Shown: one piece after another, positions 1 to 5,208 of the stretch | How the letters are laid out: each line of letters begins with the position of its first letter | Numbering within the stretch: the stretch's first letter is position 1 | Assembly (NCBI GenBank): GCA_023260735.1 | Contig: JALQUL010000260.1 | Span: forward strand, 1 to 5,208 | DNA: 5,208 nt | Origin: Limnohabitans sp. | GTDB lineage: Bacteria > Pseudomonadota > Gammaproteobacteria > Burkholderiales > Burkholderiaceae_C | Reading direction: 5' to 3' | Program-made: the position numbers and the translations under genes | Notes under the pieces: generated by a model | Databases searched by the model: none | Seen by the model: only the letters and a program-made list of their open reading frames with translations | Told to the model about the DNA's origin: nothing

Positions 1-149
1 ATTTCATCAATACATTCAATGTTGATGAGGGTGGAGTCCATATCAAAGGCAATGAGTTTAAATTGCGACCACTGAAGCGGTAATTCGCTATTTAAATGAT
101 TGATTTGGATGCCGTTAGGGGTGTCAAAAGAAGAGGCGCTATCAGTCAT
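1..149 (-). CDS. serB: Phosphoserine phosphatase, N-terminal part (cut by window edge)
   Basis: This is the start of a HAD-superfamily phosphatase that hydrolyses O-phosphoserine to serine, the last step of the serine pathway, in the cytoplasm. Only 49 codons are visible; the gene continues past position 1. The translation begins MTDSASSFDTPNGIQ and reaches the HAD motif I as AFDMDSTLINIECIDE at residues 34-49. Asp36 would be the phosphorylated nucleophile and Asp38 the general acid/base, and the following INIECIDE stretch is typical of bacterial SerB. The ATG at 147-149 is preferred because it is the only ATG in this frame before motif I; the frame stays open upstream to a stop at 262-264 but offers no ATG, GTG or TTG there. 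No Shine-Dalgarno sequence precedes the ATG, only a T-rich run. It lies downstream of mfd on the same strand with a 104-bp gap, so it may be read with mfd or from its own promoter. The family is clear; the exact start is less so. Confidence 0.9.
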   Translation of the reverse strand, partial: MTDSASSFDTPNGIQINHLNSELPLQWSQFKLIAFDMDSTLINIECIDE

Positions 150-170
150 AAAAAATAAAATTAAAATTGA

Positions 171-191
171 AGTGGATAAAAAAGTTGATAA
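171..191 (-). repeat. Tandem pair of DnaA-box-like 9-mers upstream of serB
   Basis: On the minus strand the spacer reads TTATCAACT, then TTT, then TTATCCACT: two 9-mers with a 12-bp period that differ at one base. The second (171-179) matches the classical DnaA box TTATCCACA at 8 of 9 positions and the first (183-191) at 7 of 9. They sit about 20 to 40 bases ahead of the serB start codon in very AT-rich DNA. The repeat is directly visible; DnaA binding is only inference, and AT-rich DNA yields such matches by chance. Confidence 0.3.
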
Positions 192-253
192 CTGAAATAA
201 AAATCAGTATTTCATAGGTATTTTTTAAAAAAATTATGTGAGAATTGGTCTGA

Positions 254-3200
254 TTAAATCTTTAAAGTAGGGGTTGTCTTTTGAATTGGCGTTCCTAGCT
301 GCCTGATTACTTCACGAATAAGCTGTACTCTTTTGCTCACATCTTCTTGTGCACGATCTATTTTTAATTTGTCATTACCTGCCAATTTAATGTGTTTGTT
401 TTTTTGAATTAATTCAATAATACGCATCGCATCAATAGGCGGGTTGGGCATAAATGTGATTTGGCTACTAGTAGGGCTTGAGTCTATTTTAATAATGCCA
501 TAGGGTTGGCAAATGACTCTGAGGCGATGTTGTTCAATTAAAGTTTGTGTCGCAGCAGGTGGCTTGCCAAATCTATCCACAATTTCTTCTAATAATCGAT
601 CAATTTGGTCAATGTTTTTAGCGGTGGCTAATTTTTTATAAAAAGATAAACGTAAAGCTATATCAGGGCAATAATCACTGGGTAATAAACCTGGCGCATG
701 TAAATTAATTTCGGTGGTAACCGATAATGGAGCTAATAAGTCAGGCTCACGACCCTCTTTTAAACATCGTACGGCTTCAGCTAACATTTCGTTATAAAGT
801 TGAAAACCAATTTCAGTGAGGTTGCCACTTTGGTTCTCACCTAATACCTCACCCGCCCCCCTAATTTCAAGATCATGCATGGCCAAATAAAAACCCGATC
901 CAAGCTCTTCCATTTGTGTAATGGCTTCGAGGCGTTGGTTGGCTCGTTTGGTTAAATCTTCTTGTTGAGGCGCTAATAAATAAGCATAAGCTTGGTGATG
1001 CGAACGTCCTACACGTCCTCTTAACTGATGCAATTGAGCCAAACCAAATTTATTGGCCTTGGCAATCACAATGGTATTGGCGGTAGGTACATCAATACCC
1101 GTTTCAATAATGGTGGAACAAACTAAAACATTAAAGCGTTGAGCCACAAAATCTTTCATGACTCGCTCTAGGTCTCGTTCGGGCATTTGTCCGTGTGCTA
1201 CCTCGATTCGGGCTTCTGGTAATAAAGTTTGTAAGGCTTGGCGACGGTTCTCTATGGTTTCTACTTCATTATGCAAGAAATAGACTTGACCACCTCGCTT
1301 GAGCTCTCGCAATATGGCTTCTCGAATAGTGCCATTGTTTTCCTCACGGACAAAAGTTTTAATCGCTAGGCGGCGTTGCGGCGCGGTCGCAATTACGCTT
1401 AAATCTCGTAGCCCTTCTAGTGCCATACCCAAGGTACGAGGAATCGGCGTTGCCGTTAGGGTTAAAACATCGACCTCAGCACGCAGTGCTTTCATGGCCT
1501 CTTTGTGGCGTACTCCAAACCGGTGTTCTTCGTCAATAATTAATAAACCAAGGCGATCAAACTTCACATCTTTACCAATGAGTTTGTGCGTACCTACGAC
1601 AATATCAAGCGTACCATCTGCCATGCCTTTAAGAGCGGCATTTATTTCTTTGGTGGTTCTAAATCGACTCATCTCGGCAATTTTTACCGGCCATTTAGAG
1701 AATCTATCTACCAAGGTTTGATAATGTTGTTCGGCTAATAAAGTGGTGGGAGCTAATAGCGCAACTTGTTTTCCACTCATGGCTGCTATAAAGGCTGCCC
1801 TCAACGCTACTTCTGTTTTTCCGAAGCCCACATCACCACACACCAATCGGTCCATTGGCCTTGGAGAAATCATATCTTGGATGACGGCATGAATAGCGGC
1901 ACTTTGATCAGCGGTTTCTTCAAAGCCAAAATCTTTGGCAAAAATTTCATAATCTTGGGGCGAATATCTGAAGGCATGGCCCTCACGTAAAGCTCTTCTG
2001 GCATATATATTGAGTAACTCTGCCGCTGCATCACGTACTTGTTCGGCTGCTTTACGTTTGGCTTTTTCCCATTGACCACTACCCAATTTATGCCAAGGCG
2101 CTTCTTCTGCACTTACCCCTGTGTAGCGACTAATTTGATGGAGCTGTGAAACGGGCACGTAAAGGGTGGCGTTATCTGCATATTCAAGATGCAAAAACTC
2201 TTGTTCTTGTATAGTCCCATCGGGGTTCTTCATCCCTAAATCAATGCTGATGAGCCCTTTGTACCGGCCAATGCCATGGGCTGAATGCACTACGGGATCA
2301 CCAATGGTGAGCTCTGATAAATCTTTAATTAAGGCTTCTACATCGCTGGCTTGTTCTTGTTTGCGGCGTTTGCGTACGGCAGGGGCGCTGGCAAAAATTT
2401 CTGTTTCAGTGACAAAGTCAATTTTTTGGCTTAACCAAGAAAATCCAGTCGCCAAATTAGCGGTAGCAATACCTAATTTTTCAGTGCTATTTTTAAAATC
2501 AGCTAGGCCAGCAAAAGAAGTGGGTTGAATATGATGCGTGCGTAAAAAATCAAGCAAACTTTCTTGTCTGCCATCACTTTCCACTAAGATTAAAACTTGA
2601 TGAGAACTATGCTCAAGATAGGTTTTTAATTTCTGTAATGGATCTTCATTGCCTCTTATGGCAGATAAAGAAGGTAGGCTTTGCACGTCATAAAAATCAT
2701 TTTTATGAAGCTCTGCAAGGTTTTGTTCTGGGGCTTGTGGCTCGGCTGGCGCATCTAAGGTCTTATTAGACGGTTTTTCGGATTGCAGGGCGATTTGAGC
2801 ATATTGCCTTGCTTTAGTGAAAAAGTTCTCTGTGCTTAAAAATAATTCTTCTGGGGGTAAAACAGGGCGCTCTGGGTCACCTACCATCATTTTAAAACGA
2901 TCTTTGGTGTCTTGCCAAAAACGCTCAAACGCACCGTTTAAATCGCCATGAGTAGCCAAAATGGCTTGCTGACCTATATAGTCGAAAATGGTGGCAGTCT
3001 CATCAAAGAACAAGGGTAAATAATATTCAATACCGCCGGTGGTCACACCATTGCCAATATCTTTATAAATCCGACTTTTGGTGGGGTCTCCATCAAGTCG
3101 TTCACGCCAACGGCTTCTAAATTGTTGTTGTGCCTCTGGGGTCATGGGAAACTCTCGACCTGGTAATAACCTGATTTCAGGCACCGGGTACAAGCTGCGT

Positions 3201-3808
3201 TGCGAATCAGGATCAAATGTACGAATCGAGTCAATTTCTTTGTCGAATAAATCTACTCTAAAGGGCATTACCGCCCCCATTGGAAACAGGTCAATAAGGC
3301 CGCCTCGTACTGCATATTCACCAGGGCTTACCACCTGGCTTACATGGCTATATCCCGCTAAAGTAAGTTGATTTTTTAAGCTAGCCTCGTCTAGAGTTTG
3401 GCCGGTTTTGAATTGGAAAGTATATTTGGCTAAAAAACTAGGCGGCGCCAAACGATATAGGGCAGTACTAGCAGGAATTAACACCACATCTAAGCCGTTA
3501 GATGCTTTATTCTGAGAAATACGCCATAAAGTGGCGAGTCGCTCGCTAATTAAGTCTTGATGCGGCGAAAAATTATCATAGGGCAGGGTTTCCCAATCCG
3601 GGAATAAAGCACATTGAATATTTTTCGAAAAGAATGGAATTTCTTCAAGTAGTCTTTGAGCGTCAAGAGCATCAGCGGTTAAAACGGCTAATATTTTTCC
3701 CTCTTTTTTTGCCCTAAGGGCCAATTGACTCAGGACTAGTGCATCTGAAGAGCCCACTAGTCGTGGTAAGTTAAACCTTTTGCCGACATTAAGTTGAGGT
3801 AAATCCAT
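254..3808 (-). CDS. mfd: Transcription-repair coupling factor Mfd, complete
   Basis: Mfd is a DNA translocase that binds RNA polymerase stalled at a lesion, pushes it off, and recruits UvrA to start nucleotide excision repair of the template strand. The protein has 1184 residues (E. coli: 1148). Residues about 15-340 are the UvrB-like module; GEYAVRGGLIDLFP (163-176) is conserved, and R168, R184 and F188 align with E. coli R165, R181 and F185, remembered as UvrA contacts. A polar, Pro/Glu-rich linker follows at about 340-372. The RNA polymerase interaction domain is about 500-570 (DPVVHSAHGIGRYKGL at 504-519). The SF2 motor has Walker A GDVGFGKT (658-665), DEEH (759-762), TATPIPRT (785-792), IETGIDVP (901-908) and QLRGRVGR (928-935). 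The TRG region follows, and the C-terminal TRCF domain lies near 1040-1145. The start is forced: an in-frame stop sits 24 bases upstream with no other start codon between. There is no clear ribosome binding site. No frameshift or missing motif is seen. Confidence 0.98.
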   Translation of the reverse strand: MDLPQLNVGKRFNLPRLVGSSDALVLSQLALRAKKEGKILAVLTADALDAQRLLEEIPFFSKNIQCALFPDWETLPYDNFSPHQDLISERLATLWRISQNKASNGLDVVLIPASTALYRLAPPSFLAKYTFQFKTGQTLDEASLKNQLTLAGYSHVSQVVSPGEYAVRGGLIDLFPMGAVMPFRVDLFDKEIDSIRTFDPDSQRSLYPVPEIRLLPGREFPMTPEAQQQFRSRWRERLDGDPTKSRIYKDIGNGVTTGGIEYYLPLFFDETATIFDYIGQQAILATHGDLNGAFERFWQDTKDRFKMMVGDPERPVLPPEELFLSTENFFTKARQYAQIALQSEKPSNKTLDAPAEPQAPEQNLAELHKNDFYDVQSLPSLSAIRGNEDPLQKLKTYLEHSSHQVLILVESDGRQESLLDFLRTHHIQPTSFAGLADFKNSTEKLGIATANLATGFSWLSQKIDFVTETEIFASAPAVRKRRKQEQASDVEALIKDLSELTIGDPVVHSAHGIGRYKGLISIDLGMKNPDGTIQEQEFLHLEYADNATLYVPVSQLHQISRYTGVSAEEAPWHKLGSGQWEKAKRKAAEQVRDAAAELLNIYARRALREGHAFRYSPQDYEIFAKDFGFEETADQSAAIHAVIQDMISPRPMDRLVCGDVGFGKTEVALRAAFIAAMSGKQVALLAPTTLLAEQHYQTLVDRFSKWPVKIAEMSRFRTTKEINAALKGMADGTLDIVVGTHKLIGKDVKFDRLGLLIIDEEHRFGVRHKEAMKALRAEVDVLTLTATPIPRTLGMALEGLRDLSVIATAPQRRLAIKTFVREENNGTIREAILRELKRGGQVYFLHNEVETIENRRQALQTLLPEARIEVAHGQMPERDLERVMKDFVAQRFNVLVCSTIIETGIDVPTANTIVIAKANKFGLAQLHQLRGRVGRSHHQAYAYLLAPQQEDLTKRANQRLEAITQMEELGSGFYLAMHDLEIRGAGEVLGENQSGNLTEIGFQLYNEMLAEAVRCLKEGREPDLLAPLSVTTEINLHAPGLLPSDYCPDIALRLSFYKKLATAKNIDQIDRLLEEIVDRFGKPPAATQTLIEQHRLRVICQPYGIIKIDSSPTSSQITFMPNPPIDAMRIIELIQKNKHIKLAGNDKLKIDRAQEDVSKRVQLIREVIRQLGTPIQKTTPTLKI

Positions 3809-3831
3809 GTGTTGAGTCGTTGCAGTTTTAC

Positions 3832-3860
3832 ATTAAAGAGCTAAGCATTCTTTGCATCAA
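3832..3860 (-). promoter_or_regulatory. Candidate sigma-70 promoter for mfd
   Basis: On the minus strand there is a -35-like TTGATG (3855-3860), a 17-bp spacer, and a -10-like TTTAAT (3832-3837) matching TATAAT at five of six positions. Transcription would begin near 3825, leaving an mfd leader of only about 16 nucleotides. That fits the absence of a Shine-Dalgarno sequence before the ATG at 3808. An overlapping TTGACT (3859-3864) has a better hexamer, but its spacing of 22 to this -10 is poor. The match is by eye only. Confidence 0.45.
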
Positions 3861-3913
3861 GTCAAACCCTGTTGCCTGTACCAATAGGAGAGGACTACTT
3901 TTTTAGACACTTT

Positions 3914-3935
3914 ACTCATAATGGTGACGATGAGT
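3914..3935. repeat. Short inverted repeat, 6-bp arms
   Basis: ACTCAT at 3914-3919 is the exact reverse complement of ATGAGT at 3930-3935, with a 10-base loop; two T/G pairs could extend the stem in RNA. It has no U-run, so it is not an intrinsic terminator. It sits mid-spacer and is short enough to be chance. Confidence 0.25.
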
Positions 3936-4003
3936 GGAGTCGAATTGAAAGCAATCTCATTTATTAGTGCGACAGAATAATCCTATTGATGCATAGCTTG
4001 TGT

Positions 4004-4020
4004 AATTATCCTAGATAATT
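4004..4020. repeat. Perfect 17-bp palindrome with 7-bp arms, operator-like
   Basis: AATTATC (4004-4010), CTA, then GATAATT (4014-4020) form a perfect inverted repeat with a 3-base centre. The size and symmetry suit a dimeric regulator's binding site. It lies about 85 bases ahead of ispD and about 30 bases upstream of the TATAAA hexamer, so it could overlap or flank a promoter. No T-run follows on either strand, arguing against a terminator. Its role is inference. Confidence 0.4.
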
Positions 4021-4022
4021 GG

Positions 4023-4033
4023 GGTAATCTACC
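4023..4033. repeat. Short palindrome GGTA-ATC-TACC, first copy of a shared 10-mer
   Basis: GGTA and TACC are exact 4-bp inverted arms around ATC. The 10-mer GGTAATCTAC (4023-4032) occurs again at 4868-4877 just after ispD, also at the core of an inverted repeat. This copy begins two bases after the 17-bp palindrome ends. Confidence 0.35.
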
Positions 4034-4050
4034 AAATGCTATGACTTAGT

Positions 4051-4056
4051 TATAAA
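4051..4056 (+). promoter_or_regulatory. Weak candidate -10 element for ispD
   Basis: TATAAA matches the sigma-70 -10 hexamer TATAAT at five of six positions. No acceptable -35 hexamer lies 16 to 18 bases upstream; that position falls in the GGTAATCTACC palindrome, and there is no TGn extension. If used, transcription would begin near 4063, giving a leader of about 40 bases. A promoter without a -35 box would probably need an activator. Confidence 0.22.
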
Positions 4057-4101
4057 GTCCTTAAGGGAATATTTTAGTCTGCCTAAGTCAACTACCCATG
4101 A

Positions 4102-4848
4102 ATGATGATGAATTCCACTACTATTTGTAAAAAACCAAAAATTTGGGCACTTATTCCTTGTGCAGGTTCTGGCAGTAGAGCGGCCACAATAGTGCCCAAA
4201 CAATACCACATTTTGCTAGGCCAAAAAGTCGTAGAGCACACTTTACATGTTTTTGCAAAATTACAGACCTTAGATGGCCTATTATTGGTGACCTCACCTG
4301 GTGATGACTATCCGATTCCAGATCATTTTCCAAATCATTTTAAAGTGATCCAAAAAGGGGGCTTAACTCGAGCCGAAACAGTACTAAATGGTTTGAAGTA
4401 TTTGCAAGAACAAGGTCTAGATCAACACGATTGGATTTTGGTACATGATGCGGCTCGTTGCTTAATTACCCTAGAACAAATCGAGCTATTAATTCGCTCT
4501 TGTTATGAGGATAAAGTAGGAGGGCTATTGGCAACTCCTGTGGTTGATACAATGAAGCAAGCTCGACTAGACAACAAAGTAAACCCTCAGCCTAGAGTAG
4601 AACAAACATTAAGTAGAGCGAATAAATGGTTGGCTCAAACACCTCAAATGTTTCCAATTGCTTTGTTGCAAGAGGCATTAATAAAAGCGGGTTCTGGGGT
4701 AACAGATGAGGCCAGTGCCATCGAGTTTTTAGGTTTAGCGCCATTGCTCATTGAAAGTAGTTCACACAATTTTAAATTGACCTATCCGCAAGATTTTGCA
4801 TTAGCTGAGGCCTTATTATCTTGGCGGCAAGCCAATCTAATTCGATAA
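4102..4848 (+). CDS. ispD: 2-C-methyl-D-erythritol 4-phosphate cytidylyltransferase IspD, complete
   Basis: IspD joins MEP to CTP to make CDP-methylerythritol and pyrophosphate, the third step of the cytoplasmic MEP isoprenoid pathway. The protein has 248 residues (E. coli: 236). The CTP-binding loop is PCAGSGSR (19-26) followed by PKQY (32-35); R26 and K33 align with E. coli catalytic R20 and K27. GGLTRAETV (86-94) and VHDAAR (114-119, D116 aligning with E. coli D106) complete the nucleotide site. PVVDTMK (146-152), TDEASA (201-206) and NFKLTYPQD (223-231, K225 aligning with E. coli K213) mark the MEP side. All expected catalytic residues are present. Cysteine follows VHDAAR where E. coli has proline, a variant I recall from betaproteobacteria. 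The N-terminus is uncertain: three ATG codons in a row at 4102, 4105 and 4108 share the frame, and no Shine-Dalgarno sequence precedes them. Homology begins near residue 13, so any of the three is possible. Confidence 0.97.
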   Translation: MMMNSTTICKKPKIWALIPCAGSGSRAATIVPKQYHILLGQKVVEHTLHVFAKLQTLDGLLLVTSPGDDYPIPDHFPNHFKVIQKGGLTRAETVLNGLKYLQEQGLDQHDWILVHDAARCLITLEQIELLIRSCYEDKVGGLLATPVVDTMKQARLDNKVNPQPRVEQTLSRANKWLAQTPQMFPIALLQEALIKAGSGVTDEASAIEFLGLAPLLIESSSHNFKLTYPQDFALAEALLSWRQANLIR

Positions 4849-4863
4849 GATAAGTAAGCTAGT

Positions 4864-4882
4864 GGAAGGTAATCTACTATCC
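4864..4882 (+). repeat. Imperfect hairpin just after ispD, second copy of the shared 10-mer
   Basis: GGA-A-GGTA pairs with TACT-A-TCC around an ATC loop: eight stem positions with one A/A mismatch and one G/T pair. It begins 16 bases after the ispD stop. The 10-mer GGTAATCTAC at 4868-4877 is identical to that at 4023-4032 upstream of ispD. No U-run follows, so it is not a standard intrinsic terminator. It could be an mRNA 3'-end stabiliser, a regulator site or chance. Confidence 0.35.
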
Positions 4883-4886
4883 TGAG

Positions 4887-4975
4887 ATGATGAGTCGCAT
4901 TAATAATGCAGGTCATTTTGAAGAATAATTTTGCAAAGTCTCATTAAATACAAATTCAATTTTTTAATGATGAGT
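4887..4975 (+). repeat. Direct repeat ATGATGAGT, two copies 80 bp apart
   Basis: The 9-mer ATGATGAGT occurs at 4887-4895 and again at 4967-4975, both in the ispD-ispF spacer. The related GATGAGT occurs at 3929-3935 upstream of ispD. Flanking bases differ, so this is not a duplication of a longer unit. It is weak evidence on its own. Confidence 0.2.
4941..4970. repeat. AT-rich inverted repeat with 8-bp arms and nested palindrome
   Basis: TCATTAAA (4941-4948) and TTTAATGA (4963-4970) are exact reverse complements separated by 14 bases. Inside the loop lies a second palindrome, AAATT-C-AATTT (4952-4962). Stems are almost all A-T, so the RNA hairpin would be weak; a DNA binding site is as likely. 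A terminator is doubtful because no GC stem with a following U-run exists. Confidence 0.35.
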
Positions 4976-5038
4976 TAGTGTGCTTAATTAAAATTAACCA
5001 TAGTGAAAGAAAAAACGAAAGTTTTAGAAAGTAATGAA

Positions 5039-5208
5039 ATGAAAAAAATAAGAGTAGGTGAAGGTTGGGATGTACATGCTTTGGTAGAGGGTAGGCCACT
5101 TATTATGGGTGGGATTGAAATTCCGTTTCACCTAGGTTTATTGGGACATTCTGACGCAGATGTTTTGGCTCACGCTATTATTGACTGTTTATTAGGAGCC
5201 GCTGCCTT
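5039..5208 (+). CDS. ispF: 2-C-methyl-D-erythritol 2,4-cyclodiphosphate synthase IspF, N-terminal part (cut by window edge)
   Basis: IspF cyclises CDP-methylerythritol 2-phosphate to the 2,4-cyclodiphosphate, releasing CMP, the fifth step of the MEP pathway. It is a zinc-dependent homotrimer. The visible 56 residues contain VGEGWDVHALVEGRPL (6-21), HSDADVLAHA (37-46) and GAAA (53-56). D11, H13 and H45 align with the E. coli zinc ligands D8, H10 and H42. The frame is open to the window end, at roughly a third of the usual length of about 160 residues. The ATG at 5039 is chosen because it puts homology at residue 4 and has a weak purine-rich AGAAAG seven bases upstream. An in-frame GTG at 5003 would add 12 lysine- and glutamate-rich residues but has no ribosome binding site. 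The gene is 190 bp downstream of ispD on the same strand, so it may be co-transcribed or have its own promoter. Confidence 0.95.
   Translation, partial: MKKIRVGEGWDVHALVEGRPLIMGGIEIPFHLGLLGHSDADVLAHAIIDCLLGAAA

Larger units (their letters stand above)
3809..4101. other. Divergent spacer between mfd and ispD
   Basis: These 293 bases separate the divergently read mfd and ispD and contain no convincing gene. The mfd-proximal end has the candidate mfd promoter. The middle holds a 6-bp inverted repeat (3914-3935) and a 19-codon ORF (3921-3980) with no ribosome binding site at the right distance. The ispD-proximal half holds two adjacent short inverted repeats (4004-4020 and 4023-4033) followed by a TATAAA hexamer at 4051-4056. 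A purine-rich AGGAGAGGA at 3886-3894 looks like a Shine-Dalgarno sequence on the plus strand but has no start codon within range. I see no tRNA, riboswitch or intrinsic terminator. Confidence 0.7.

Noticed and set aside
191..208. ACTGA / TCAGT inverted repeat in the mfd-serB spacer as an mfd terminator
   Set aside because: The stem is only 5 bp, with an 8-base loop and low GC. The T-run on the minus strand does not follow immediately, so it fails as an intrinsic terminator.
221..232. TTTTTTAAAAAA palindrome as a terminator or regulatory site
   Set aside because: It is a simple A/T tract without a GC stem and is expected in AT-rich spacer DNA.
1299..2528. Plus-strand open frames at 1299-1721, 1766-1990 and 2166-2528, and a minus-strand frame at 1870-2112
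   Set aside because: All lie inside mfd in other frames, and their translations are low-information shadows with no recognisable domain.
3078..3371. Plus-strand open frame of 97 codons
   Set aside because: It is antisense to the conserved UvrB-like part of mfd and has no ribosome binding site or recognisable domain.
3859..3864. TTGACT as the -35 box of mfd
   Set aside because: It is the better hexamer, but its distance of 22 bp to TTTAAT is too long and no -10-like hexamer sits at 16-18 bp. The overlapping TTGATG gives exactly 17 bp.
4151..4333. Minus-strand open frame of 60 codons
   Set aside because: It is antisense to the conserved nucleotide-binding part of ispD and shows no family features.
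4931..4960. TTGCAA and TTCAAT (18-bp spacing) as an ispF promoter
   Set aside because: Both hexamers match only four of six consensus bases, which is common by chance in AT-rich DNA, and the pair overlaps the inverted repeat.
5003..5038. GTG at 5003 as the ispF start
   Set aside because: It would add 12 residues absent from typical IspF proteins and has no ribosome binding site; the ATG at 5039 fits the family start.

Overview
The window looks like a chromosomal housekeeping region from a low-GC betaproteobacterium, most likely in the order Burkholderiales. I infer this from the gene set and order (serB, mfd, then ispD and ispF on the opposite strand) and from protein details I associate with that group: the IspD motif IPCAGSGSR, the IspD active-site segment VHDAARC, and the IspF start VGEGWDVHALV. 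The genus cannot be fixed from the sequence. The spacers are markedly more AT-rich than the genes.

Layout: positions 1-149 (minus strand) hold the first 49 codons of a phosphoserine phosphatase (serB), cut by the window edge. A 104-bp AT-rich spacer (150-253) carries a tandem pair of 9-mers resembling DnaA boxes. Positions 254-3808 (minus) are a complete, intact mfd gene for the transcription-repair coupling factor, which fills two thirds of the window. A 293-bp divergent spacer (3809-4101) holds a reasonable mfd promoter, two inverted repeats and a weak -10-like site for ispD. Positions 4102-4848 (plus) are a complete ispD. A 190-bp spacer (4849-5038) holds an imperfect hairpin, an AT-only inverted repeat and short direct repeats. 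Positions 5039-5208 (plus) are the 5' part of ispF, cut by the right edge.

IspD and IspF catalyse the third and fifth steps of the MEP isoprenoid pathway and are often adjacent or fused. Here they are neighbours with an unusually wide gap. Mfd removes stalled RNA polymerase at DNA lesions and recruits UvrA. SerB performs the last step of serine synthesis. The latter two have no functional link to isoprenoid synthesis, so the neighbourhood reflects conserved gene order more than one shared pathway.

I found no mobile element, CRISPR array, RNA gene, broken gene or evident new system. The observations worth a second look are small regulatory-scale patterns in the three spacers and a linker insertion in Mfd. 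All need comparison with related genomes.
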